DNA from: Caulobacter sp. UNC279MFTsu5.1
GTDB lineage: Bacteria > Pseudomonadota > Alphaproteobacteria > Caulobacterales > Caulobacteraceae
Reading direction: 5' to 3'
Length of the DNA stretch: 64,000 bases
Assembly (NCBI RefSeq): GCF_900114015.1
Contig: NZ_FORN01000003.1
Location: 62,001 to 126,000, forward strand
Part shown: positions 7,856-16,812 of the stretch, piece after piece
Layout: every line of letters starts with the position of its first letter
Position numbering within the stretch: the stretch's first letter is position 1
Program-made: the position numbers and the translations under genes
Notes under the pieces: generated by a model
Databases searched by the model: none
What the model saw: the letters and a program-made list of their open reading frames with translations, nothing else
Told to the model about the DNA's origin: nothing

Positions 7856-8311
7856 ATGGTTCCCGCTTCCGCCGCCGTCGCCCCCGCCGTCTCCGAATTC
7901 CCCGTGCCCACCGTCGGCGTCGTCTGCCTGCGCGGCGACCAGGTGCTGCTGATCAAGCGGGGCACCCCGCCGCGTCTGGGCCAATGGAGCCTGCCGGGCG
8001 GCCGCCTGGAGCGCGGCGAGACCACGGTCGTCGCCGCCCTGCGCGAACTGGCCGAGGAGACGGGGGTGCAGGCCGAGCTGCTGGGCCTGGTCGACGTGGT
8101 CGACGGCCTGTTCACCTCGCGCACGACCGGCGGGACGACGCGGCACTATGTGATGATCGACTACGCCGCCCGCTGGGTGTCGGGCGAACCCGTGGCCGGG
8201 GACGACGCGGCCGAGGCTCGGTTCGTGTCGCTGGACCAGGCGCTGGCCATGGTCGAGTGGGACGTCACGCGCAAGGTGATCAGGGAGACGTTCGAGCGGT
8301 TCGGCGGATAG
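7856..8311 (+). CDS. Nudix hydrolase
   Basis: This 151-residue protein carries a complete Nudix box, GRLERGETTVVAALRELAEETG, at about residues 45-67. The conserved glycine, glutamate and RE..EE residues that bind metal and the diphosphate are all present. The short length and beta-strand N-terminus (VPTVGVVCLRGDQVLLIKRG) fit small housekeeping hydrolases of the MutT/ADP-ribose type. The substrate cannot be told from sequence. It ends two bases before the next small gene. Confidence 0.88.
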   Translation: MVPASAAVAPAVSEFPVPTVGVVCLRGDQVLLIKRGTPPRLGQWSLPGGRLERGETTVVAALRELAEETGVQAELLGLVDVVDGLFTSRTTGGTTRHYVMIDYAARWVSGEPVAGDDAAEARFVSLDQALAMVEWDVTRKVIRETFERFGG

Positions 8312-8313
8312 GG

Positions 8314-8646
8314 ATGCGACTTCGCGAGCAGGCCGTCCCAATGATCGCAGTCGAACCCAATCTCAGGCTCTCCGCCCAGGTCGCGCTGCTAGGGGCGATC
8401 CATCCCGACGTAAGGCTTGTGAAGATGCGGCGAAACGGGGCGGTGATCACGCTTTCGGCCGTGATGGCGAAGCCGCTCAATCAGGCTGGAAGTGAAGCTC
8501 TCTCGATCGCTGCAACGGAAATCATAGCGGACTTTCCAGATTGCCGGATCGAGGAACACTAGATCGTGTCCTCGGAGCCCATCCAGCCGGAGGACGTTCT
8601 GGCCGAAGGCTGGGTCTATCGGCGCCTGGAGCCCAGCGACCGCTAG
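8314..8646 (+). pseudogene. Small unknown gene split by an in-frame amber codon
   Basis: An open frame starts at ATG 8314 (or at ATG 8341, MIAVEPNLRLSAQVALLGAI) and stops at a TAG at 8560-8562 after ...PDCRIEEH. The same frame continues without interruption for 27 more codons (IVSSEPIQPEDVLAEGWVYRRLEPSDR) to a TAG at 8644. The downstream part looks like protein and ends in a tryptophan/tyrosine-rich YRR segment, so a single base change seems to have cut one gene of about 100-110 codons. The base composition is less GC-rich than its neighbours, which suggests acquisition. I do not recognise the function. A functional 82-residue protein is the alternative. Confidence 0.5.
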
Positions 8647-8797
8647 CTGTCGTGGGGCCGGCGCAATGAAAGCTGGACGATGAAGTCCAGAAAATCTCCT
8701 TATAAATTAGGGGCTTGAAGAACCTTTCGGCCAGTGGGAAGCTTTTCCCGTCGACAGCCTGGGCCTCAGACCCGGGCGTCGCCGGAGGAAACGACGG

Positions 8798-8935
8798 ATG
8801 ACCCCGCAAGACGTCGTGGGCCTGGCCCCGCCCAGGGGCCTGCTGGCCCTGATCGCGATGATCCTGACCTCGATGGCCGCCTGCTTCTGGACGTCGGAAG
8901 CCGAGGTCCAAGAGGAGTTCGTCCCGCGGGACTAG
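8798..8935 (+). CDS. Possible 45-residue single-pass membrane peptide
   Basis: ATG at 8798 follows a good ribosome site (GGAGGAA, 8784-8790). The frame encodes MTPQDVVGLAPPRG, then a hydrophobic stretch LLALIAMILTSMAACFW, then an acidic tail EAEVQEEFVPRD. This is the layout of a small inner-membrane protein, or of a lipoprotein if the cysteine in MAACF is used. It is too short for homology by eye. A chance open frame in GC-rich DNA remains possible. Confidence 0.35.
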   Translation: MTPQDVVGLAPPRGLLALIAMILTSMAACFWTSEAEVQEEFVPRD

Positions 8936-8982
8936 ATCCCGGATCGACCTTCAGCTCTTGGGGGGGGGGGCGTCCCGCCGCG

Positions 8983-9735
8983 CTAGGTCTTCACCTCCGG
9001 CAGCATCCGCTGGAAGTGCGCCTCGACCTGGGCGTGGCACTCGCACGCCCGGCGCTCCAGGCGCGGCCGGTCGAGGATCTCGATGCGGCCGCGGCCGGTG
9101 CGGATCAGGCCTTCGTCCTGCAGGGCCTTGGCGACGGCGGTGACCGTGGTGCGCTGCACGCCCAGCATGTCGGCCAGGGTCTCCTGGGTCAGGCGGATCG
9201 TGGCGTCGTTGGCCCGGTCGTGGGTCGACAGCAGCCAGCGGCACAGGCGCTGGTCGATGCTATGCAGGGCGTTGCAGGCCGAGGACTGCATCATCTGGGC
9301 CAGCAGCACGTCGGCGTAGCGGGCGAACAGGTCGGCCAGGGCCGGCGAGCGCAGCTTGGCCTCTTCCAGCCGGTTGGCGGGCAGGCTGAGCGCCGCGCCG
9401 GGGATGCGGACCACGGCCCGGCCGTAGGCGGGCTTGAAGCCGGCGCTGACGATGCCGCCGACGGCCCCCTCGCGGCCGATCGAGGCCACCTCGATCTCGT
9501 CGCCGTCGCGGGTGACGACCAGCAGCGAGACCATGGTCGAATAGCAGGGCAGGACGGTGTTGACGACGTCCTCGCCGGCCTCGAACAGGGTCTGGCCGAC
9601 GGCCAGGGTGACGGGCGCCAGGTGCGGGGCCAGCATCGCCAGGTCGCCGGGACGCAGGGCGGCCAGCAGCCTGTTGCCCGCGCAGCCGGGCGGCAGGGCC
9701 GTCCCCACGGAGGCCAGTTCAGCGGTGTCGGCCAT
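8983..9735 (-). CDS. Crp/Fnr-family transcription regulator
   Basis: This 250-residue protein has an N-terminal cyclic-nucleotide-binding-like beta-roll (about residues 25-145, with GQTLFEAGEDVVNTVLPCYSTMVSLL) and a C-terminal winged helix of the Crp type (about 165-230). The recognition region is RLTQETLADMLGVQRTTVTAVAKALQDEGLI. It lacks the N-terminal cysteine cluster of Fnr and a clear arginine/serine cAMP-binding PBC motif, so the signal is unknown. It starts at ATG 9735 behind AGGAGG, which forms part of a hairpin. Its targets are not evident. The genes around it are unrelated. Confidence 0.88.
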   Translation of the reverse strand: MADTAELASVGTALPPGCAGNRLLAALRPGDLAMLAPHLAPVTLAVGQTLFEAGEDVVNTVLPCYSTMVSLLVVTRDGDEIEVASIGREGAVGGIVSAGFKPAYGRAVVRIPGAALSLPANRLEEAKLRSPALADLFARYADVLLAQMMQSSACNALHSIDQRLCRWLLSTHDRANDATIRLTQETLADMLGVQRTTVTAVAKALQDEGLIRTGRGRIEILDRPRLERRACECHAQVEAHFQRMLPEVKT

Positions 9736-9742
9736 GATCGCC

Positions 9743-9771
9743 TCCTGAAAAGCTGCCGAGCTTGTTCAGGA
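9743..9771 (-). promoter_or_regulatory. Inverted repeat overlapping the ribosome site of the Crp/Fnr gene
   Basis: TCCTGAA (9743-9749) and TTCAGGA (9765-9771) flank a second inner pair, AGCT/AGCT. On the minus strand the arm runs into AGGAGG, which is the ribosome site of the regulator gene 8 bases further on. It could be an autoregulatory operator or an mRNA hairpin that limits translation. Confidence 0.4.
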
Positions 9772-9827
9772 GCAAAGCGCGCGACGGGACGTTCAGTTTC
9801 GCGCCGACGCCGGGCGGGGCCCGAGGC

Positions 9828-10037
9828 TCAGCTCAGCAGGGTCGGCTTGTGCAGCTGGCCGGTGTCGTCCTGCAGGTGCATGCGGACCGGCAGGCCCACG
9901 CCGGTGACCTGTTCGGCCAGGCGGCGGGCCGCGGTCTCGGCCTGTCGGCGGGTGGCGTAGGCCCCGACCCGGAGCTGGTCGCCGATGATGGCCCAGGTCT
10001 CTCCAACGCGAACCACCCCGTAGTGCACTTCAGCCAT
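9828..10037 (-). CDS. Small DUF2188-like protein
   Basis: This 69-residue protein (MAEVHYGVVRVGETWAIIGD...) has the short beta-beta-alpha look of DUF2188-type proteins: a strand reporting an input value, a central YATRRQAETAARRLAEQV helix and a closing strand VRMHLQDDTGQL. The ATG at 10037 is preceded by GGGAGG. The function of this class is not known. It diverges from the TIGR02301-like gene, and a DnaA box lies in the shared gap. Confidence 0.65.
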   Translation of the reverse strand: MAEVHYGVVRVGETWAIIGDQLRVGAYATRRQAETAARRLAEQVTGVGLPVRMHLQDDTGQLHKPTLLS

Positions 10038-10068
10038 GACGACCTCCCTGCGCGTGTTGTTCCCCACG

Positions 10069-10077
10069 TTATCCACA
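10069..10077 (+). promoter_or_regulatory. Perfect DnaA box (TTATCCACA)
   Basis: TTATCCACA matches the strong DnaA-binding consensus TTATNCACA. It lies in the gap between the divergent genes at 9828-10037 and 10161-10586, where binding could affect either promoter. A chance match is possible, since about one such 9-mer is expected in every 128 kb of sequence. Confidence 0.35.
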
Positions 10078-10160
10078 GGGTCGCTCCGATCCGCGCCCTT
10101 CGCAAGGCTTATCGGAGTCCGGGGTGACAGCGCCGCCGCCAGCGGAGATAGTGCGACGCC

Positions 10161-10586
10161 ATGAAACGCCTGCCGCTCAACGCCTTGCTCGCCCTGCTCG
10201 CCCTCCTGGGGACCGGCCCGGCCCTGGCCCAGGACCGAGGCCCGGTGGAGCGCCAGACCCTGCTGGACCTGGCCTTCACCCTGGGCGAAAGCCACGCCCT
10301 GCGGCAGGTCTGCGAGGGGGCGGGCGACCAGTACTGGCGGGCGCGGATGATGCGGCTGACCGACGTGGAGAAGGCCGACCAGGCCTTCGACGCCCAGCTG
10401 CGCGACCGGTTCAACACCGGCTTCGCCGCTCGTCAGGGCGAGTTCCCGCAGTGCGACGAGGCCAGCCGCCGGGCCGAGCAGCAGACGGCCGTCAAGGGGC
10501 GTGCCCTGGCCGCCCGGTTGGCGCGCTCGATGCGGACCCGGGCGCCCTCCGACCAAGCGTCGCCGGAAACCGTGGCGGACAACTGA
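10161..10586 (+). CDS. Secreted TIGR02301-family protein
   Basis: This 141-residue protein has a clear signal peptide (MKRLPLNALLALLALLGTGPALA, cut before QDRG) and a helical body with two cysteines, in RQVCEGAG and PQCDEAS. The segments LAFTLGESHALRQVCEG, QYWRARMMRL and RFNTGFAARQGEFPQC match the alphaproteobacterial TIGR02301 family, whose function is unknown. The two cysteines probably form a disulfide in the periplasm. It is followed after 45 bases by the SPFH gene. Confidence 0.8.
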   Translation: MKRLPLNALLALLALLGTGPALAQDRGPVERQTLLDLAFTLGESHALRQVCEGAGDQYWRARMMRLTDVEKADQAFDAQLRDRFNTGFAARQGEFPQCDEASRRAEQQTAVKGRALAARLARSMRTRAPSDQASPETVADN

Positions 10587-10631
10587 GCCACGCGCTAGGG
10601 TCTCCTCCATCGGTTGCGGGAGGCCTGTCCA

Positions 10632-11588
10632 GTGCTGTCTTATCTTGTTCCGCTGGTGCTGGTGGCGCTGGCGATTTTCCTGGTCGTCAACGTCATCAAG
10701 ATCGTGCCCCAGGGGCGCGAGTTCACCGTCGAGCGGTTCGGCCGCTACACCCGCACCCTCAAGCCCGGCATCAGCATCCTGACCCCGTTCGTCGAGAGCA
10801 TCGGCCGACGGGTGAACATGATGGAGCAGGTGCTGGACGTGCCCCAGCAGGAGGTCATCACCAAGGACAACGTCTCGGTGAAGGTCGACGCCATCGTCTT
10901 CATCCAGGTGATGGACGCCTCGCAGGCCGCCTACCGGGTCGACAACCTGATGTACGCCATCACCCAGCTGGCCCAGACCAATCTGCGCACGGTGGTCGGC
11001 TCGATGGAGCTGGACGAGGTGCTGAGCCAGCGGGACGCGATCAACACCCGCCTGCTGTCGACCATCGACCACGCCACCGGCCCCTGGGGCGTGAAGGTGG
11101 CGCGGATCGAGATCAAGGACCTGACGCCGCCGGCCGACATCACCAACGCCATGGCCCGGCAGATGAAGGCCGAGCGCGAGCGGCGCGCCGTGATCACCGA
11201 GGCCGAGGGCGAGAAGCAGGCCCAGATCGCCCGGGCCGAGGGCCAGAAGCAGTCGGCCATCCTGCAGGCCGAGGGCCGACGCGAGGCCGCCTTCCGCGAC
11301 GCCGAGGCCCGCGAGCGGGAAGCCGAGGCCGAGGCCAAGGCGACGGCCTTCGTCTCGGAGGCGATCTCCAAGGGCGACGTCAACGCCATCAACTACTTCA
11401 TCGCCCAGAAGTACGTCGAGGCCTTCGCCGAACTGGCCAAGAGCCCGCAGCAGAAGACCGTGATCGTTCCGGCCGACTTCGCCGGCCTGACCGGCTCGGT
11501 GGCCGGCGTCGCCCAGCTGATCAAGACCCTGGGCGGCGACGAGGGCGCACGGCCGGCCGCGCCGACGGCCCCGAAGCGCGGAGCCTGA
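10632..11588 (+). CDS. SPFH/band 7 membrane protein (QmcA/stomatin-like)
   Basis: One N-terminal membrane segment (SYLVPLVLVALAIFLVVNVI) is followed by an SPFH domain (VPQGREFTVERFGRYTRTLKPGI to about residue 190) and a long Ala/Glu-rich coiled coil with repeated AEGEKQAQ/AEGQKQSA units, as in QmcA and stomatins. These proteins form ring-shaped cages that organise membrane domains and proteases such as FtsH. A GTG at 10632, nine bases after GGGAGG, is preferred over an in-frame TTG at 10614 because the ribosome site then has normal spacing. Four bases separate it from nfeD, the usual operon partner of SPFH proteins. Confidence 0.9.
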   Translation: MLSYLVPLVLVALAIFLVVNVIKIVPQGREFTVERFGRYTRTLKPGISILTPFVESIGRRVNMMEQVLDVPQQEVITKDNVSVKVDAIVFIQVMDASQAAYRVDNLMYAITQLAQTNLRTVVGSMELDEVLSQRDAINTRLLSTIDHATGPWGVKVARIEIKDLTPPADITNAMARQMKAERERRAVITEAEGEKQAQIARAEGQKQSAILQAEGRREAAFRDAEAREREAEAEAKATAFVSEAISKGDVNAINYFIAQKYVEAFAELAKSPQQKTVIVPADFAGLTGSVAGVAQLIKTLGGDEGARPAAPTAPKRGA

Positions 11589-11592
11589 CGCC

Positions 11593-12045
11593 ATGCACGG
11601 CCTGTTGGAATTCTATTCCGGCCATCCGTTCTGGGTCTGGCTGGCGGTCGCCGCCGTCTTTCTGGCGGTCGAGGTCGCCACCGGCACCGGCTGGCTGCTG
11701 TGGCCGGCCGCCAGCGGCTTTCTGGTGGGCCTGCTGACCCTGGTCGTCGCCCCCGGCCTGCCGGTCGAGCTGGGGCTGTTCGCGGTGCTCACCATCGCCG
11801 CCACCTATTTCGCGCGCCGCTTCCTGCGGCCGGTGCTGGAGGCTCACAACGCCGACCTCAACGACCCGTCGCTGCGGCTGGTCGGCCGTGACGGCGAGGC
11901 CTTGGCGGGTTTCGAGAACGGCAAGGGCCGGGTGTTCGTCGACGGCAAGGAATGGGCGGCGGTCGCCCCGGACGGCGAGCCGCCGGCGGCGGGCCAGAAG
12001 GTGCAGGTCGTGGCCGTGGATGGCGCGGTGCTGACGGTTCGGTGA
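11593..12045 (+). CDS. nfeD: NfeD-family membrane protein
   Basis: This 150-residue protein has membrane segments at about residues 13-35 (PFWVWLAVAAVFLAVEVATGTG) and 38-70, then a C-terminal beta-barrel OB-fold domain (LVGRDGEALAGFENGKGRVFVDG...VQVVAVDGAVLTV). This is the short NfeD type lacking the ClpP-like protease domain. NfeD proteins are encoded next to SPFH proteins across bacteria and act with them at the inner membrane. The tight spacing to the SPFH gene supports one transcript. Confidence 0.88.
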   Translation: MHGLLEFYSGHPFWVWLAVAAVFLAVEVATGTGWLLWPAASGFLVGLLTLVVAPGLPVELGLFAVLTIAATYFARRFLRPVLEAHNADLNDPSLRLVGRDGEALAGFENGKGRVFVDGKEWAAVAPDGEPPAAGQKVQVVAVDGAVLTVR

Positions 12046-12050
12046 TCAAT

Positions 12051-12566
12051 ATGATCCACTTGCCCCCCGTCCGCCGACTGGCGCGCGCCGCGCCGATGCT
12101 CGCAGCGCTCCTGCTGGCGGCCTGCGTCGGTCTCGAAAACTCTACGGCCGACATGTTTTCGGTCGTCGAAGGCAAGCCCGCCCAGGCCAAGGCGCTGGAG
12201 ACCATGCCGCTCACCGAGCTCTCCTGGCGCGCGCCCAGCGGCTTTCAAGAATACGAACTCGCCCGACGCTTCGAGACCGGCGTCGGCGGCGTGTCGCCGG
12301 ACATGGAATGCGCGTTGTTCTTCTATACGGAAGCCGCGACCCAGACTGTCGTTGTCAGGGAGACGAACGTCCAGATGGGCGGGATGGTGGACACCAACTA
12401 TCTGGGGCTGCCGATCGCCCGGCGGGCCTTGAAAAGGCTGGCGGCCGACGGCCACGTGCTGCCGCGCACGGACTACGCCAAGGCCAGCATGCGGTGCTGG
12501 GATCTGAAGGCGTCCTTCTGGCCCAAGGACCAGCGTCCTAAACCTTCAGCCGATACCCCGTCTTGA
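12051..12566 (+). CDS. Putative lipoprotein of unknown function
   Basis: This 171-residue protein begins with a basic start and a hydrophobic stretch ending in a lipobox, LLAAC, at about residue 24, so it is probably lipidated. The mature part ([21 protein letters not shown]...) has two further cysteines, in MECALFF and MRCWDL. No family is recognised. It follows nfeD after five bases, so it may share its transcript. Its last 29 bases overlap the 3' end of the convergent ABC permease gene. Confidence 0.65.
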   Translation: MIHLPPVRRLARAAPMLAALLLAACVGLENSTADMFSVVEGKPAQAKALETMPLTELSWRAPSGFQEYELARRFETGVGGVSPDMECALFFYTEAATQTVVVRETNVQMGGMVDTNYLGLPIARRALKRLAADGHVLPRTDYAKASMRCWDLKASFWPKDQRPKPSADTPS

Positions 12567-13295
12567 ACACCCACCACACGGCCGTCAGGCACGCGGCCAG
12601 GAAGCACAGCGTCGCGCCGAAGCTGACGATCGGGTTCAGGTCCGAGACGCCGTAGAAGCTCCAGCGGAAGCCGCTGACCAGATAGACCACCGGGTTGAAC
12701 AGGGTGATCTTCTGCCAGATCGGCGGCAGCATGCTGATCGAATAGAAGCTGCCGCCCAGGAAGGTCAGGGGCGTGACCACCAGCATCGGCACGATCTGCA
12801 GCTTCTGGAAGTCGGTCGCCCAGACCCCGATCACGAAGCCGAACAGGCTGAAGGTCACGGCCGTCAGCACCAGGAAGCCTAGCATCCAGAACGGATGGGC
12901 GATCTCGTAGGGCACGAAGATGCGGGCCGTGGCCAGGATCAGCAGGCCCAGGCACACCGACTTGGTCGCCGCGGCCCCGACATAGCCGATCACCGTCTCG
13001 ATCCACGACACCGGCGCCGACAAGAGCTCGTAGATCGTGCCGGCCCACTTGGGCATGTAGATGCCGAACGAGGCGTTGGAGATGCTCTCGCCCAGCAGCG
13101 ACAGCATGACCAGGCCGGGGATGATGAACGCGGCGTAGCTGACCCCGTCGATGGCCTGCATCCGCGAGCCGATCGCCGAGCCGAACACCACGAAGTACAG
13201 CGAGGTCGACAGCACCGGCGAGATCACGCTCTGGGCCAGGGTGCGGAACCAGCGGGCCATCTCGAAGCGGTAGATGGACTTGATGGCGTGGAGGT

Positions 13296-13299
<4 letters not shown>
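12538..13299 (-). CDS. ABC-2 type transporter permease
   Basis: The 253-residue protein has six hydrophobic segments in the ABC-2 pattern. The conserved [34 protein letters not shown] region before the last helices is typical of the YadH/NodJ group. It forms the membrane half of an exporter with the ATPase encoded just upstream, whose reading frame it overlaps by four bases (ATGA). The substrate is unknown. Relatives export polysaccharides, drugs or other hydrophobic compounds. Confidence 0.88.
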
Positions 13300-14219
<920 letters not shown>

Positions 14220-14325
14220 GGGACCCCTGGTGAGCGGCCGTCCCGCCCTGGAACCGAGCCGCCTGAGCCAGATGGGGCAGGGGCGGCGACTTGGCTAGGG
14301 CTGACGCCTCGTATGAGCAAAAAAC

Positions 14326-14382
14326 CCGCTCATCCCGGATCCTCGGCCCGGTGTCCCCGGGCTGGTCCAGGATGGGCGGAAC
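14326..14382. repeat. GCTCATCCCGG-type intergenic repeat
   Basis: CCCGCTCATCCCGG and CCAGGATGGGCGG flank an inner hairpin GGCCCGGTGTCCCCGGGC. It is a longer, diverged member of the short repeat family. It lies between two minus-strand genes, downstream of the oxidoreductase start region and upstream of the ABC ATPase. The rest of this 169-base gap shows nothing else clear. Confidence 0.55.
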
Positions 14383-14388
14383 GTCGGG

Positions 14389-15564
14389 TCAGGCCACGTT
14401 CACCGCGACCGCTGGATCCACCGCCCGCCGGTAGCCCCAGTCCGTCCGGACCGTCGCCCCGTCCTTGGCCGCGGACTCCAGGATCGCCTGCATCAGGCGC
14501 ATGTCCTGCAGCCCTTCCTCGCCCGGCGAGACCATCGGGGCCTTGCCGCGCACCACGTCGGCCATCCAGTCCATCTCGCGGGCGAACTGGTCGCCGGGCG
14601 GGGCGGGGACCGGCGGCTGGGCCTGGCCGCCCTTGACCACGGTCAGGCGGTTGCCGCCGTAGAAGGCCGCCGGGTCGGCGACCAGCCGGCCCTGCTCGCA
14701 GATCGCCTCGAAGGCCATGGTCGGGGCGTAGGCGAACGAGGTCGAGCCGTTGGCGATCACGCCGGACGGAAAGCGGAACTGCCAGTTGATCAGGTCCTCG
14801 GTCTCCTTGAACCGGGGATCGGTCCGGTCGGTCTGGGCCCAGGCCTGGACGGCGATGGGCTCCTCGTTCAGCAGATAGCGGGCGGCGCTGACCCCATAGA
14901 CGCCCATGTCGCCCAGCGCGCCGTTGCCGGACAGCTCGCCATCCAGCCGCCAGGCGTCGGAGGGATCCGACGGATCGGCCTGCCGGCCCATGGTGGTGTT
15001 GATCTGGCGGACCCGGCCCAGCGACCGCGCGCGCAGGCGGCGCATGACGTCCAGGTTCATCGGCTCGTAGTGGCAGCGATAGGCGATCATCAGGTGGCGG
15101 TCGGCGGCCTTGGCGGCGGCGATCATCGCCTCGGCGTCCTTGATGCTGGTCGCCATCGGCTTCTCGCACAGCACGTGCTTGCCGGCCTTCAGCGCCTTGA
15201 TCGTGTGCTCGGCGTGCAGCGCGTTGGGCAGCACGACGTAGACGACCTGGATGCGCGGATCCTTGGCGATGCGGTCGTAGTCGTCATAGCCGTAGACCGC
15301 GTCGGCCGGCAGGCCGTTCTCGGCGGCGACGCGGCGGGCCTTGTCGGGATGGCCGCTGACCACGGCCGCCAGCCGGGCGTTCTTGGCGACCTTCAGGCCC
15401 GGGATCAGCTGGCCCAGGCTCAGCTTGCCCAGACCGACGATGGCGAAGCCGACCTTGTCGGACGGCTCCGCGGCCTTGGCCTGGCTTTGCGTCTGGGCGA
15501 CGGCGGGGGCCAGGGCCGCCGAGGCGCCGGCCGCGCCCAGCAGGCTGCGTCTGGAAATGGTCAT
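14389..15564 (-). CDS. Gfo/Idh/MocA-family oxidoreductase, Tat-exported
   Basis: This 391-residue protein has a twin-arginine signal ([23 protein letters not shown]), so it is folded with its cofactor and then exported. The Rossmann domain has [14 protein letters not shown], and the conserved CEKPMA lysine lies near residue 130. The C-terminal domain resembles glucose-fructose oxidoreductase of Zymomonas, a periplasmic enzyme with tightly bound NADP. It probably reduces or oxidises a sugar in the periplasm. The substrate is unproven. The ATG at 15564 follows AAGGAG. The VOC-protein gene lies 35 bases upstream, so the two may share a transcript. Confidence 0.88.
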   Translation of the reverse strand: MTISRRSLLGAAGASAALAPAVAQTQSQAKAAEPSDKVGFAIVGLGKLSLGQLIPGLKVAKNARLAAVVSGHPDKARRVAAENGLPADAVYGYDDYDRIAKDPRIQVVYVVLPNALHAEHTIKALKAGKHVLCEKPMATSIKDAEAMIAAAKAADRHLMIAYRCHYEPMNLDVMRRLRARSLGRVRQINTTMGRQADPSDPSDAWRLDGELSGNGALGDMGVYGVSAARYLLNEEPIAVQAWAQTDRTDPRFKETEDLINWQFRFPSGVIANGSTSFAYAPTMAFEAICEQGRLVADPAAFYGGNRLTVVKGGQAQPPVPAPPGDQFAREMDWMADVVRGKAPMVSPGEEGLQDMRLMQAILESAAKDGATVRTDWGYRRAVDPAVAVNVA

Positions 15565-15599
15565 CGGACTCTCCTTCGGCCTTGGGATGATCGTCGTGG

Positions 15600-16532
15600 T
15601 CAGGGTTTCGGGTCGGCGGCGGTGAACGGCGAGCAGCAGGGCCTGCCGATCGGCTGGAACTCCATGATCTCGGCCCGGGTGCCGTCGGGGTCGAACAGGT
15701 TCAGCTGCCACTTGGCGTCGCGGCCGATCTTCGGCGTCTCGCCCTGGCCCTTCAGGCGGCCGCCGTTCCACAGCAGGGTGTAGGCCAGGCGCGTATCGGG
15801 CACGCCCAGCGAGAAGTGGTCCAGCACGCCGGCCGTGGCCTGGCTCATGCCAGGCGGCGGCCCCCGGCCGTCGGGCGGGGCGACGATCATGTATTCCAGC
15901 CAGTCGGAGCCGTCCGGAACCTGCAGCGAGACCCAGGACGGCGCGTCGTTCGTCATCCCGCCGAACCAGTAGGGCCGAAAGCCCAGGATCCCCCGATAGA
16001 AGGCGTCCTGCCGCGCCCGGTCGTGGACGATGAAGCCGACATGGATGATGCGGCTGGACAGCGGATTGGCCGCGACGGCGGGCGGGGTCGCCGGAGGCTG
16101 GACGAACTGGATCCGCACGCCCTCGGGATCGACGACGTCGAACCAGCGGTCGCCGTCCGCGCCGATCTCGACCCGGCCGGGGACGGCCACGCCCTTCGCG
16201 GCCAGATAGACGCGCAGGGCCTCGGCGTCGGGGGTGTTGAAGGCGGCGTGGTCCAGCCGGTCGACCGACGGCGCGCCGGGCGGCAGGGGCAGCACCTCGA
16301 CGAACTGGGTGGGGCTGAAATAGTAGCGCGCGCCCTTGGGGGTCTCGGGGTCGGGCCCCTTCACCGCGCCCAGGTCGTGGACGTAGAAGGCCTCGCTCCG
16401 GGCCGGGTCGGCCGCGTGGACCGCCAGGTGCGACACCGAGACGATCGGCGGCCTGGCTTGCGGCGGGACCGGCGCGGCGTGGGCGACGCCGCACCAGGCC
16501 AGGATCGTCAAGGCGTAGGCCAGGGCCCGCAT
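15600..16532 (-). CDS. Secreted VOC (glyoxalase-fold) protein
   Basis: The protein has a signal peptide (MRALAYALTILAWCGVAHA) followed by two tandem vicinal-oxygen-chelate domains. The first begins VSHLAVHAADPARSEAFYVHDLG and the second IIHVGFIVHDRARQDAFYRGILG. Metal-ligand positions are visible: histidines in SHLAV and IHVGF, and glutamates in EVLP and EIMEFQP. VOC enzymes include dioxygenases, isomerases and resistance proteins, and export to the periplasm is unusual for the fold. The start at 16532 is chosen because it puts the signal peptide at the N-terminus behind GGGAGCG. Confidence 0.8.
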   Translation of the reverse strand: MRALAYALTILAWCGVAHAAPVPPQARPPIVSVSHLAVHAADPARSEAFYVHDLGAVKGPDPETPKGARYYFSPTQFVEVLPLPPGAPSVDRLDHAAFNTPDAEALRVYLAAKGVAVPGRVEIGADGDRWFDVVDPEGVRIQFVQPPATPPAVAANPLSSRIIHVGFIVHDRARQDAFYRGILGFRPYWFGGMTNDAPSWVSLQVPDGSDWLEYMIVAPPDGRGPPPGMSQATAGVLDHFSLGVPDTRLAYTLLWNGGRLKGQGETPKIGRDAKWQLNLFDPDGTRAEIMEFQPIGRPCCSPFTAADPKP

Positions 16533-16640
16533 GACCGCTTCGCTCCCGTGATCCTTCGGTCTCGACGAACGGACGAAGGTTTCGAGCCGCAGGATAGCGC
16601 GGAATGTTAGCGTTACCAGTGCAATGTTCGATTGAAGGGT

Positions 16641-16735
16641 CCCGAAACGCAAACAGCGCCCGTGCCGAGGGGGGAGGGCACGGGCGCTGCGCTTCTAGGG
16701 ACGCCGGGGCCGGCCGGGGGGAGGAGCCGGGTTGT
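16641..16735 (-). ncRNA. Candidate small RNA or terminator with two C-rich-loop hairpins
   Basis: Read on the minus strand, CCGGC and GCCGG (16710-16730) enclose a TCCTCCCCCC loop. After 20 bases, CAGCGCCCGTGCC and its exact complement (16654-16689) enclose a CTCCCCCCTC loop and are followed by TTTGCGTTTC, as in a Rho-independent terminator. Loops carrying CCUCC can pair with ribosome-binding sites, as in several alphaproteobacterial small RNAs. A simple terminator for ftrA, 124 bases upstream, is the main alternative. The rest of the 280-base gap (16533-16812) shows no gene I can support. Confidence 0.35.
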
Positions 16736-16812
16736 CCGCGTCGAAGGAGAGATTGGGATCCGAACCGGGCTTCGCAACGGCGCGACCAAGGTCATTTCGC
16801 GGCGGGTTCGTT

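Noticed and set aside
16613-16795. A 60-codon minus-strand frame after ftrA
   Set aside because: It has no ribosome site, its composition is Pro/Ser/Arg filler, and it runs through the two strong hairpins that suggest a noncoding transcript.
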